Assembly: GCA_001970855.1 (NCBI GenBank)
Contig: LSSN01000764.1
Location: 2,106 to 14,566 of the forward strand
Reading direction: 5' to 3'
DNA: 12,461 nt
DNA from: Smittium culicis
Lineage: Eukaryota; Kickxellomycota; Harpellomycetes; Harpellales; Legeriomycetaceae
The notes under the pieces are model-generated. The model was given only the letters and a program-made list of their open reading frames with translations. It was not told where the DNA came from and searched no databases. Of this stretch, positions 1-9,990 are shown piece by piece; position 1 is the first letter of the stretch; the number at the start of each line of letters is the position of its first letter. The position numbers and the translations under genes are program-made.

Positions 1-440
1 GCGTTGTAGAAGATGTAGTTACTTCTATTTTTTAAACCTATATTTTATTATAGCAATTCGTATAAATGCGAGTGGCTTGTATGTGAATGAATTGGTTTAT
101 AGATGAGACTGTGGCATACAAGTGCAGATTGGAAAGGTTGAAATAAAGTTAAATAATGTAGGAACAGAGTAGTCGTTTTAGATAAGGTTTATCTGTTACA
201 CTTTTCCATCAATTTCTGAGAGTAAGGAAGAGAAGAGCATATCTAAGTTTAATTAGTTGAAAAATCTGATTCCTAATACGAGAATTAAACTGAGATGCGT
301 TATATAAGCTTTACTTACCCAATAATTTATCATATTTGAAAATATTGAATATATGCTTGCACAGTTTCTTCAGAGGTAGAAATTTTCGCAAGAGGACAAA
401 CACCTTTATGAAAATATTTATGAAAATCATTAATACATAG
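1..440 (+). other. NRPS adenylation domain, C-terminal part (A8-A10) remnant
   Basis: Frame 2 at 74-147 reads a peptide with R, stop, D, then QVQI-GKVEI, matching the A8 pattern GRxDxQVKIRGxRIEL. At 341-367 the same frame reads NIEYMLAQF, like the A9 motif LPxYMIPxF, about 77 codons after A8 as expected. At 400-432 frame 1 reads T-P-L-stop-K-Y-L-stop-K-S-L, which fits A10 (TPNGKxDRKAL) position for position; both stops are TGA, one base change from GGA (Gly) and CGA (Arg). A9 to A10 is about 20 codons, close to the family spacing. In a live enzyme the A10 lysine contacts the acyl-adenylate. The N-terminal part of the domain, including the specificity pocket, is outside the window. Confidence 0.45.
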
Positions 441-519
441 TAATTCTATTATATTTTTGAATATCTACAATAAATTCCATTGCGTTAGATTTCAATGGAC
501 CGCTTGCACGAATATGAGG

Positions 520-653
520 TTCATTATACCTCCATTCAAATGTAGTTTTTGTGTTGTGCGGCTACAAGTGTATCACATTTTTAAATTTGATGTAACTGCA
601 GGCTTCATTCCAAAAGGATTGTATTTTCTGCAGATGTGATCAATACTCTACAT
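520..653 (+). other. Peptidyl carrier protein (PCP) remnant
   Basis: Frame 2 at 539-577 reads NVVFVLCGYKCIT. This aligns without gaps to the PCP core DxFFxLGGxSLxA; the first glycine is Cys (TGC from GGC) and the phosphopantetheine serine position is Lys, so the site would be dead even without frameshifts. Frame 3 at 615-653 reads RIVFSADVINTLH, matching the later helix pattern RxxFExxTIxxLA about 23 codons downstream. The core lies about 48 codons after the A10-like motif, the normal distance. The 60-codon open frame at 457-639 runs through here in a different frame and is not the source of the match. Confidence 0.42.
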
Positions 654-656
654 TAG

Positions 657-2150
657 CCCATAGCGTCTAGTTGGTATAGATTCTATGTGGCTGTGAATTA
701 ATAGAGGTATAAATGAATTTTATAAATAGAAAAAATTCATTAGGAACAATAACTTATTTTTATATCTAGAATTACTATCGGAATTCTAGAATGAGTTATT
801 AATCATGTCATGAAAGCTTTTAATTTCTTTAGTGTTTTTAGTTATCACAGACTACTTTTTGCTTGAATTGAAAAGAGACTCTGGTGATGAATTTTATGAA
901 GTTATAGAATTCTGGGTATTGTGTGATATGACTTTTCTTTGATGATATTCTGATATACTAGATAAATAATCAGTTTTTCCGGATGGCGATTCAGGTTGAA
1001 ACATGATTATGAAGTTATTTGGTTGAATAAATGATACCAATGGTCATATCTATACTTCAAAGTTTGGTTTTCTTGAAGCTTTCCCATATTTTATTGTTGA
1101 TTACGCTTTAAATTTTTTTGAATCTCATTCAAAGTAATATCTTCATTTCTTGATTGCAGAAATTTTTGCTAAATAGTCTTAATCATAAATTTCATAGTTT
1201 ATTTCAGCAAGAGATAATTTCCTAAAGAAATAAGAGACTAGAAGAAGCTTATTATTTTAGTATTCCTGTGATTTAATCCCCCTCATAGAGTAGCCTGTGG
1301 ATTTATTTTTAACTAAAAACTCCTTTTAATGGATTGATAACTGATTATTGATAGGATTCCAGCGAGTAAAAATATATTCCTGATGATTTTCAGCATCATT
1401 GGATTATTTAATCTTGGTATGATTTCAGAGTTGAGTTGAGAGCGGGTGGGATAATTTGGACAGATAGGATATAAACTTTCTATTTTATTAAACGATTTCC
1501 AATGTGACTTTTAAATTATGAAATATCTTAGGTGCAAACCAATAAGTTATATTGTATGATTTAGCTGTTCAAAATGGGTGTCAATAGACGAATCAATATG
1601 TCATAGTAAAGATAATTATTTGGTCTGAAGTTATTAGATTGATAGTTATCAGTTATGCTTACTTTCTAGTAGTTTGTTGAGAACCTACATGAAATATTAC
1701 TATTGCTCTATGAATAAGATTAATAATAATAAATTGTATTCTAGATGAAGATGTTATATTTATCTAGTACTTTTCTGTTTAAGTCATTATTAAAATTTTT
1801 AAAGGTGGTGAATGCATTGGTAGGAATGAGTGGTATAATGTTGTAATCGAAGTATCTATATCGTAAGCAAAATGCAGTTTTCCAATTATCTACAGCACAA
1901 ATCTTAATCAAGTTATAAGCGCATCAAATGTCTAGCTTGGCGACGTATTATTTAGAATGGATTTGATCAAAGAATTCTTTTATTTTTGAAAGCGGATCAT
2001 TATTATTTATTATTTATTGATTCAAATTTCTAATATTAGATGATCAGTGTGTGATACCTGAATTTCTATTTGTGAACATTAATGGAGAAATATAGGATGA
2101 GTAAAAAGTTAGATTAAACTGATCATAATTTTCTCGTCGATTTGAACATT
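657..2150 (+). other. NRPS condensation (C) domain remnant
   Basis: A C domain forms the peptide bond between two carrier-bound substrates with the HHxxxDG motif. Frame 3 at 657-698 reads PIASSWYRFYVAVN, a gap-free fit to C1 (PLSxAQxRLWFLxQ) directly after the PCP. At 816-869 the same frame reads AFNFFSVF-SYHRLLFA, like C2 (ALNxLVxRHExLRT). At 1085-1108 frame 2 reads HILLLITL, the strand that normally precedes HHxxxDG, but the two histidines are lost and a TAA stands near their place. The rest, 1130-2150, is too eroded to place motifs safely; S-G-W-D at about 1440-1451 may be the SGQxD segment. Distances from C1 to the HH region and to the following A domain fit one C domain. The 3' boundary is an estimate. 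Confidence 0.4.
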
Positions 2151-2159
2151 AGATTATTC

Positions 2160-3432
2160 AGTTCTGTCTCTAAGAGAGTGTGAAAAAGTCCCCGATAATC
2201 GGAAAATTAAGGCTTTTATTCTATAGGTCAATCATAATATCTTTGATCAGATAGCTCGCTAGCTATTTTCTTGTAAAACACAGCGGATAATCCCTGGTAC
2301 TCACTGATTATTTTGTATATTTTTAGATTTTCAATATTAAGGCTTGAATCCAGAGATTGGTTGGGGTCTGTCCGATTATGATGCTGTTATTTTTTATGAA
2401 TTTCTTCATTTATAGGTTCAAATTCTGGGTCAGGATGTTCATGAATTTCTCCAAAGGCCGGATTATTATCAGGCTCGAGTGAATATCAAAAAATTCTCCC
2501 GAATATGATGATGAACAATTATTTTGATTAAATCCAGCCTAAATTATGCTACCTGATTCGCCTGAAGGCTGACTAAATATTCTGTTGAAATTAATTTTTT
2601 GGTAGCAGTATATTTTTCAGAGGTTACTATCGAATTGTATAGAATTTTTTTCAAATCTATATTTGGACTGAGATTAATTAGCCTGATAAGTCCTAGAATA
2701 TGATCAATATTCGTATAATTTATATGAAACAGTGTTTTTTACTCGAATTAACGGTATAAAATTTAATTTTGGTATCGATAAAGCACCTAGAGATAGTTTG
2801 CACTAGTAATTTTTATGACGATTAATGGTTACATGTTTATATAATAGATTAGACTTTCTGGAAATAGGTTGAGGGATCTATTAATTTTATAGCATATGAA
2901 TCTATAACATGCCTTAAATTATTAAGGCATAAAGTATCAACATTACGCTTTGAAATTATTTTAAATTATTATATACGAAAATGGAAAATATTGATAATAA
3001 CGATATTATAAAAATACATAATGAGCATGTTTTATCTCAGTAGTAGCTTACGGTGTTCTACTGTATTATTCTTTTATTCAGTTAAATTTGATTGTCAGTC
3101 GCGAATTGTCTTCTCGGACTGACCTCTGATAAGGCAAATCCCATGATATTAAAGTATTTAATTTTATTAGTCATAATGAATTGAAAGGAAATGGAAGGCG
3201 ATAATTTCAATTTCATCGTAAATCCCCAGAGCTGGTTGGAATAGATGATAATATCTGTGAGTTTTCATTCGAATTGGAATTCATAATTAAGATAGATGAT
3301 ACTATTGATGCAAGATATTGGCCTCGGCAGGTGAAAGTATAATATTCAGAGTGATTTTGAAGAATAAAATTTTTACTTGAGAGGTGATTTCCTATTCTAA
3401 AAGAAATAACTATATTGTCTGATGAAACTTTA
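2160..3432 (+). other. Second NRPS adenylation domain remnant (A3-A8)
   Basis: Frame 1 stays fairly open from 2341 to 2708. At 2530-2640 it reads SSLNYAT, stop, FA, stop, RLTKYSVE, then FLVAVYFSEVTIELY, which fits the stretch after A3 (HxxLxNYLxWAxxxY) through A4 (FDxSVxELF). AYG at about 3045-3053 may be A5 (NxYGPTE). Frame 2 at 3212-3226 reads FIVNP, as in ExFIxNPF. Frame 1 then runs open over 3205-3339: SFEL (for TGDL), DDTID (for PDGxIE) and RYWPRQVKV (for GRxDxQVKI). At 3367-3417 comes KFLLER, stop, FPILKE, spaced exactly as the family pattern (E/K)xLLxxHPxVKE. No A9, A10 or PCP follows before the nitroreductase-like sequence. The peptide at 2341-2505 I could not place. The A4 to A8 distance is about 40 codons longer than usual. 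Confidence 0.48.
2909..2930. repeat. Perfect inverted repeat, 9-bp arms, 4-bp loop
   Basis: ATGCCTTAA is followed by ATTA and its exact reverse complement TTAAGGCAT. It falls inside the decayed second A domain, in a stretch where no adenylation motif is recognisable. No T-run follows on either strand, so it is not a normal intrinsic terminator. A stem of this length can arise by chance in AT-rich DNA. Confidence 0.6.
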
Positions 3433-3435
3433 TAG

Positions 3436-4080
3436 AACATAGATGATCATCAATTTCATAAAATTGAAGGCAAGACCTCCAAATTAATCAACCAGGGTTA
3501 TCTGGTTCCAGAAACTGTCTCTTTCTAACGTTGTAAAATATGCAGCGTATGCTGTTAATAACTTGGAACCCTGGCAAGTTTTCATATCTTGCCCTGGGCT
3601 CTGATTATATATCTTGGGTCGAAGAAATTTCTAGAGAATTACTGGTTAAAGAGAGAAAATGAATAAATAGATGTGGAATTATACTAATTTAGGTTTCCAG
3701 ACTATTAAGAAGAGAATCCATATATGTGATCACTGATATAGACAATTCATTTTATCTCCATTTAAAAAATAATGCATATAATAGAACTGTAAGCTCAAGT
3801 ATGACATGAAAGTTTGATTTTTAGCAGAGTATTCATAAAATTTGACGAGCTCAGGAGGTTTCAGATTTTTTTTGGGATTGAAACATGACTTGAACGACTG
3901 TAATGGCAGGTAAGGGGGATAATTCTTACACTTGCGTTGATTATTTAAATTATATGTAGCGATTTTGATTAGATTCAATTATCAATTATGGAACAGAAAT
4001 ATTAACAGTGGTAACCTAAAAATACTCGAGTAGTATTCTTGAACGTAAATTTTTGGGCTGTGGTTTAGTAATTGATTGTT
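3436..4080 (+). pseudogene. Decayed nitroreductase-family (FMN) oxidoreductase
   Basis: Nitroreductases are FMN enzymes of about 200-230 residues that reduce nitro groups, quinones or biosynthetic intermediates with NAD(P)H. Frame 1 at 3454-3516 reads FHKIEGKTS...LVPETV, matching FxxIxxRRSxRxF...VPEET with identical spacing. Frame 2 at 3530-3586 reads VVKYAAYAVNNLEPWQVFI, the flavin-binding segment (AxYAPSxxNxQPWxVxV). Frame 3 at 3621-3659 reads EEISRELLVKERK, the helix after it. Frame 1 at 3853-3945 reads FFGIET, stop, LERL, stop, WQVRGIILTLALII, like IDxxLERGSWxDxGxFxQxLxLAA. Frame 3 at 4035-4076 reads ILERKFLGCGLVID, the C-terminal LGIPxxxxxxCGxxIGY strand. The 213-codon span is full family length. 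At least four frameshifts and several stops kill it. The start codon is not recognisable. It may be a separate gene after the NRPS or an oxidase-type domain inserted in its last A domain. Confidence 0.55.
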
Positions 4081-4084
4081 TATA

Positions 4085-6480
4085 CTTTCATACTTTTATG
4101 GCTCTATATTCAAGTACAGACTCAAATTGGTTTTTTTATACGAAAAGAGTAGGAGTAGAGAAATAAAAATATTTCGATTTAGTTCAACAAGAAGCTTTTA
4201 AAATAGTATGGTTCAAATTTTATTAATTATATTTAATATTATAAAATGAACTATTATGCGACGGATTAATATAATATCATAGAAATTTACACTTTTCAGA
4301 ATTGAATATTTAGTTTTATATATTTTAATTAAAAAGAGTGGAATTCGGTTATCAAACTAAATTTTAGAAATAATGATTAGTCAAGTGCAATATACTCGTT
4401 ACATTTACGTAGCTATTATTAGTCGACAGCTAGAATATTGACAAATTTTATATTCGTTATTGATTTATAATGATTTAATATATAAAATTTCACTTAATTG
4501 GAAGTTTAATTATATGATATTTTTTTCTTATAAAATTAAAATAAGTATTGATTTGTAGAATATCATCTATTTATAGTTAGAAGAAATTGCCGAATTATGA
4601 ATTAGAATGCCATTGTGTCAAGTATATTTAATCTGATATATGCTAATATACAATTCAGCGTATAAATTTTACTATTAAATTCATTATTTTTTTTAGTCAT
4701 AAAGAATCTTCTAATCATCTAAGAAATTTTCATTAAAGTTTATATATAATATTAAAAATTACAATTTCTATATAATCCAACTCGTAGTTAGCAATTATTA
4801 AGTCTGATTAAATTATCAATAATTTATCCTAGTATTATAAATTTATAAGTATTAAAACATTACTGTAAATAAAAATTATATATTGTTATTTAGAATTGTA
4901 TCATTAAATAAAAAATTTATATTTTATGTGAAAAATAGTGAATGTATTTAAATTTTATTATACTTTATATATATAGTGACTTTATGAAAAAAATACATAC
5001 ATTATTATGAGATCTATAGTATTAAATAAGATTAAATGAGTTATAAAATATAAAATCTCAAGAAAAGAAACTGAGAATATTTTGAGTATATATATTTGTA
5101 ATGAGTTGTATTACCTTATATATAAATCATATTAATGTTTATTGAAATTAATAAATCCCTCTCAGTTTATAAAATCGTATAATTTATGTGATGAAAACTA
5201 AATCAGATTGTGCCAAAGTTTGAATAAAATTTATATTTTTTTATGTATAAATAGATATTAATATTGAAAATAAATTTATAGTATGAATTTCGATAAATAA
5301 TGAATACTTTAAGTATATAATATCGTTGAATATCACAAGTAATATATTCATCATTATAGTTAAACTGATAAATTAAGTACTATTTGCACACATAGAAGTC
5401 TATGAAAAATTATCAATAGTGATTTATTTTAGTATATTAATGATAAAAATTATGTTATCTTGTTATTAGGATATCATAAATAACTTCAAGTTTATATTTT
5501 CATTTATCAATTACGTGTGTCAAAAATATATTTACATTATGCTAGATATAATTAATTTAATTTTAGATTATTTTAATTTTATTGGATATATAAAAAAGCA
5601 GATCCAATTGTATTTAATATTTTTATTAATTCAAAAAATAAAATTTAATTGGGTAAAAGATGTAGTTTCATTAAGTCAGCCACCACTAAATGTGCTATAT
5701 ACGTCATATAGATTCATAATGCTAACTACGTATATTATCCAACCATAAACCATTGCAATAAATATATAAAATTTTAAAAAGTTAAAAATATTTAGATCTT
5801 CAGATAAACTAAACTTGGTTCTTTTTTATTATAAAAAGTCTTGGATAATAATATTGTACAATGATTATATTATACTAATTATTAATATCTAAGCAATCGA
5901 TAATCAAAGAATTAAATTAGTTTGAACAACAGTCAAAGGTAAGAATATGAATTTATTTTATAAAATTGCTATATATATAATAATTTAGAACCATTCGAAC
6001 TTGAAATCTGCGAAACAAATAATGTCAATAAAGAAACAGAGTCTTCAACGTAGAATAGAATGTGAGAATTGCGTATTAAAAGATTTTATGTATTCAAAAG
6101 ATAAATCGGAAATTTTCATGATTCCAATTTAAACTGAATAATTATTACATATTATAAGTTCAATCAAAATTCTCTCAAACACGGTGTTGGATAATCAGAA
6201 ATACAAACGATCTAGTATTACTACTTGCTATTTTATTAAGTATAAATCAAATGATATACAATAAATTTCAATATTTAAAAGTAAGAAAAGAAATTGAAAC
6301 TTATAAAAATTAGAGCATAATTTCGTATTAATAATTTACTAGATAATAAATAAAATCTTATGTTTTACATTTATTATTATTATAAATAAATTTCATATAA
6401 ATAAATTTAAATGCAATTCAAGCAATCTATTTACAATTTTAAACAATAATAAGATCTAATATTTAAACATAAAAGAAAAT
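4085..6480. other. Very AT-rich gene-free stretch
   Basis: G+C drops sharply just after the nitroreductase ghost; the 60-base line at 4861 has 6 G or C. I see no coding remnant, RNA gene, terminator or long repeat. A 77-codon open frame at 5515-5748 starts with GTG and is mostly Ile, Leu, Tyr and Lys, as expected of chance translation of AT-rich DNA. A slightly richer patch at about 5640-5760 gave nothing recognisable on either strand. This could be coding DNA eroded past recognition or old non-coding spacer. Confidence 0.7.
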
Positions 6481-6489
6481 AAATCTATT

Positions 6490-8480
6490 AAAAATAAATA
6501 ACCTCAATTATCAGCGCTACAACCTTAAATTTCAATCGACGCAATACTTTACTTATAGAAATTCAAAACATTACTTAAAGCAATTTAAACCTTAACTCTA
6601 AGAAATTACGCCATTAATATCAGCGAGTAATTACCTCAACTCTCAGCGATTCAAAACTGATCAAATAGTGAAATAAACCTCAACTCTTAGTAATTAAAAC
6701 TCAACCAGCAGCAACGCAAATCTCGATTCCCAGACATTCAATATCAACTCTTAGCGATAAATCAATAACTTCCAGCAACTCAAACCTCAACTCCAAGCGA
6801 TACAACCTCAACTCCCAGCGATTAATATAACAACTCCCAGCGATTCAAATAATAACTCCCCGCAATTCAAAAAAAAACTACCAGGGTTTAAAAACCACAT
6901 TGCCAAGAGATTCAAATTATAACTTTCTGTGAATCAAATCTCATCTATCAGTGATTTAAAACTGAAATCCATGTGACTCTACCTATTCTCCTGGCAACAC
7001 AAAAATAAATAACAGCGATTCAAATATTTATGCCAAGCGATATACTTCTCATCTCCCAGTGATTAAACCACTTCACTCATCAATTTAGCACCAACTCCCA
7101 ACGATAAAACCTATACTACCAGCGACTCTAAAAAAAACACTGTGCGATTCTAAAAAACAACTACCAGCGTTTCATAACCAACTCCCAGAAACTCAAACCT
7201 CAGCACCAATCGATTTAAACCACATCTCCCAACGATTTAAACTACAACTACCAGTGATACAACCTCAACTCCCAGCGATTCAAATAGCAACTAGCTGCTG
7301 TAAATCCACAACTCCCAGCGATTAAAACCTCAACACATAGAGTTTTAATTTAACTTTCATTGATTTAAACCACAACCTCCAGCAACTGAAACCTCATCAC
7401 CCAACGGTTAAAAAATCACCGCCCAGATTTTATTAACAGAACTGACTGCGATTAAATAAAAAAAATTACAGCAATTCAAAACTCAAGTCCAAACGATTCA
7501 AAATCAACTCCCACAAACTCAAACCTCAACTCCCACAAACTCAAACCTCAACTCCCACAAACTCAAACCTCATCTCCCACAAACTCAAACCTCAACTCCC
7601 AACAATTTAAAACACAACAACCAGAGATTCAAAAAGCGTCCACCAGCGATTCGAAAAGCAACTACCATCGATACTTTCACAACTCCCAACAATAAAACCT
7701 CAACTATCAGTGACATAAAACTCGTCTTTCAGAGATTCAATCCCACCTAACAACTAATCAATCGTCTATTCCCTGCGATCAAATAACAGCTCCCAGTGAT
7801 TTAATCTCAACTACAAGGAGTATAAAATCAAAACTCGCAGAGATTCAAAAAAAAACTTCCAGAGATTCAAAAAACAACTCCAAGCCATTCAAATCTTAAC
7901 ACCCAGCAGTTCAAAAAAAACACCCCCAGTGATTCAACATCAACTCCCAGAAACTTAAACCTCAATATGCATAAAATCTAAATTCAAATACTTGTGATTC
8001 AAAGCTCAAATCGCATTGATTTATTTTTCATATCCCAAAGATCCTATTTAACTCTATCAGCAATTCAACCTCAGCTCCCAGAGATTCATCATCAACTCTC
8101 AGATTTCAAATAATATCTTTCAGCGAATCTTATCTTAACTATCAGCGATTCGATCATCATCTACCAGCGATTCAAACCTCAAATCTGAGTAATTCTAAAA
8201 ATAATTTTTGCAATCCAAACCAGTTTAAAAAAAATTCATAACTTTACAATATCTATAACTACCAATTCTATCAACTAATCTTTACTCAATTATCAGCGAA
8301 CCATACCAGCTCTATCAACTAATCAACATCATCTCCCTGCGATTGTCAACAATTCTATCAAAAATTCAATCCTCATCTCCCAGCGATTCTATCCATAACT
8401 CACAGCGAGATATACCAAAATTATCAGCGATTCAAAAAAAAATCTCCAGCAATTTTATTCTCAACCCACAGCAATTATAA
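6490..8480. repeat. Degenerate 22-bp tandem satellite
   Basis: The word CTCCCAGCGATTCAAAC, flanked by CAA before and CT after, recurs head to tail with a 22-bp period; for example, copies start at 6809, 6831 and 6853. CAGCGATT occurs about ten times exactly and many more times with one or two changes. The + strand is C-rich and G-poor (21 C and 8 G in the line at 7261). Copies are cleanest between about 6800 and 8420 and fade into AT-rich DNA on the left, as in arrays that are homogenised in the middle and decay at the edges. The unit is not a multiple of three, so it does not encode a peptide repeat. There are no unique spacers. Function is unknown. Confidence 0.9.
7505..7592. repeat. Homogenised sub-array of four 22-bp units
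   Basis: Four units in a row (starts 7505, 7527, 7549, 7571) are identical except for one A to T change in the fourth. They carry a variant in which AGCGATT of the common unit is replaced by ACAAACT. The neighbouring units are far more diverged, so this block is a recent local duplication within the older satellite. Confidence 0.92.
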
Positions 8481-8740
8481 TTAATTGAATCAAAGATACA
8501 AAGTAATTCTGCCATATATATAATTTTCGACACTTTATTTTTTTTTAGCTACCCAAAAAGTTTTTAATCTTAATTATCTAAATATCAAACAATAAATCTA
8601 ATATATATAAACCTATTTTCGAAACCATTCACTCACCTAAAAACCAGTAATTTAAAATTCAAATCTCATTCTACTCAAAATACTATTAATTTTGATTTTA
8701 GTTCTGCTTATATATACTCATCCGCAATTACTCTACGATG
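8480..8740. other. AT-rich break between the clear and the diverged satellite
   Basis: Satellite words stop at about 8480 and the sequence becomes plain AT-rich DNA with no gene, RNA or repeat that I can recognise. C-rich words resume at about 8740. Confidence 0.5.
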
Positions 8741-9990
8741 CATAACTCAACACTATTATAGTAGTATCCTTGTAACCTCGACAATTCTGACACCTACAAA
8801 TCGAATATTATATTCTCGGCGCTCAATCGCTCAAACTGCTTAACTCAACGATCTAAAATCAACACTCAACGATTTAATCTCAACATTATACGATTCTATC
8901 TTTAAAAAAAAACTTTATAAACCATAATTATTAGCTAATTAAACCTCACATTCTCAGCTTTCCCTCCATAACTTTCCACATCTAAAAAATTCAAACCTCA
9001 ACACATTTAATTTTATAATTCTCAACACCTCAATTATTAATATCTTATCTTCTCAAAGGTTCAAATCTCAACTACTAATCATTCGCACCCCTGTACAAAT
9101 AAAAATTTATATTTCTAAAATGCATTGATTTTCATCTAAATAAATAATTGATTTTAACTTTAACTACTAAACGATTTAGATAATATTACCTTAACGATTC
9201 AAAACTTAATACCACTAAAATTCTATCTCAAATCCTCAAGTATTCACATACCTTTAATTCAAAAACATAACCATAACTCTATTCGGTTCGATCCATATCA
9301 ATCTCAATTATTTTCACACCTTTATAAATCAATTCTTTTTCTAAAATCCATTTCAAATCGATTACGCACCACACAAGCAATTCGTATCGTCAAAATCTTT
9401 AGTCATCACCCATTAGAATAAATAGTACCTATAATTATATCAAATTGGCACCAATTTTCCTCATTAACTCTAGGTATTTATACTTCAATAGCTATAAAAC
9501 TGATCATCTATAAAATTCGTGTCGCCAGCATCTCACAATAAAACGATTCGAAACCATTCCCCTCAATACAAAATTGATACTTATTCATCCAACTCAACAA
9601 AAAAGCGCTTCTGCTCTTCAAGAAATCAATTTAAATTTGATTCGGAATCTTTACACTTCATTTTATAAGCCTCGACAAATCAATATATCAAATCGAGTAC
9701 TATTAAACACCTCAAATCCTGGTCGTTGGACAAATCATCACCTCAGCTTCATTATGATTTGACTCCTACACAATTCATCAAAAAACCTTTTCAAATCGTC
9801 AAAAATTGAATTCCTTGACACCTAAACGATCTGAATAGACATCACCTCAACATCCAATATCCTCATCTATTTAATCCTTAATACCGCAATTCCTCGATAT
9901 TTCAAACTTCGTCTTTAATATAAAACCCTTAGCCTGATTTTTAGCTTGATTTTTTTGAATCAGCATCGATACGACTATTCGTGTTATGAT
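8740..9990. repeat. Highly diverged C-rich region, probably old 22-bp satellite
   Basis: Words such as CTCAAC, ACGATT, CACCTCAA and AAATCTCAA keep recurring, and the C-over-G bias of the main satellite continues, but a regular 22-bp period can no longer be followed by eye. Two stretches, about 9064-9140 and 9298-9370, resemble each other over roughly 70 bases with many changes. A 62-codon open frame at 9574-9762 has low-information content and no recognisable family. On the minus strand, 9540-9740 has one frame with few stops, which I could not identify. The reading as eroded satellite is an inference from shared words and base bias. Confidence 0.5.

Larger units (their letters stand above)
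1..3432 (+). pseudogene. Decayed NRPS remnant (A-PCP-C-A), truncated at the left edge
   Basis: An NRPS is a cytoplasmic multidomain enzyme that activates amino acids (A), carries them on a phosphopantetheine arm (PCP) and joins them (C). Seen here: short peptide stretches in changing + strand frames that resemble the A8, A9 and A10 motifs (101-432), the PCP core and a later PCP helix (539-653), the C1, C2 and pre-C3 motifs (657-1108), then A3-A4 (about 2515-2640) and A8 (3313-3417) of a second A domain. Order is right throughout, and most spacings are close to those of real NRPS modules (C1 to second A3 is about 620 codons). Stops and frameshifts are everywhere, so nothing is translated. The 5' part lies outside the window. 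Motif matching in decayed AT-rich DNA is error-prone; I also found competing false C-domain matches. The identification is an inference, stronger for the A domains than for the C domain. Confidence 0.5.

Noticed and set aside
50..150. Alcohol dehydrogenase-like segment (ASGLYVNELVYR)
   Set aside because: A short match to medium-chain dehydrogenases, but the following QVQI-GKVEI and the downstream A9, A10 and PCP series fit an adenylation domain better.
457..639. 60-codon + strand open frame
   Set aside because: It overlaps the PCP remnant in a different frame and shows no recognisable family; the PCP-like motif is read in frame 2.
1395..1425. HHWII, stop, SWY as the catalytic C3 motif of a C domain
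   Set aside because: Its distance from C1 is too great, and HILLLITL at 1085-1108 occupies the expected place. I treat this as a chance match and as a warning about matching by eye.
1539..1590. KPISYIV, stop, FSCSKW as a C4 motif, and LGDVLFRMDL near 1940-1970 as C5
   Set aside because: Both imply spacing that conflicts with the C1, C2 and pre-C3 positions; at most one set can be right.
2554..2565. TGA read as tryptophan (genetic code 4)
   Set aside because: The first TGA falls where NRPS proteins often have Trp, but other TGA codons in the ghosts fall at Gly, Arg, Ile and Leu positions, so they are ordinary decay.
3213..3440. 75-codon minus-strand open frame
   Set aside because: It is antisense to the A8 remnant, which is itself open over 3205-3339 and carries ordered motif residues; the minus frame has none.
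3730..3978. 82-codon minus-strand open frame
   Set aside because: It lies antisense to the middle of the nitroreductase ghost and its peptide resembles nothing I know.
5515..5748. 77-codon + strand open frame starting with GTG
   Set aside because: Composition is dominated by Ile, Leu, Tyr and Lys, as expected from chance reading of AT-rich DNA; there is no supporting ribosome binding site or motif.
6490..8480. CRISPR array
   Set aside because: Units join head to tail without unique spacers, drift gradually, and no cas gene is present. The same applies to the 30-bp array.
6490..8480. tRNA-derived repeat with a B-box-like GATTCAAACC
   Set aside because: One key position differs from the B-box consensus, and no A box or cloverleaf can be formed in or across 22-bp units.
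9574..9762. 62-codon + strand open frame
   Set aside because: It lies in diverged satellite-like DNA with low coding signal and no recognisable domain.
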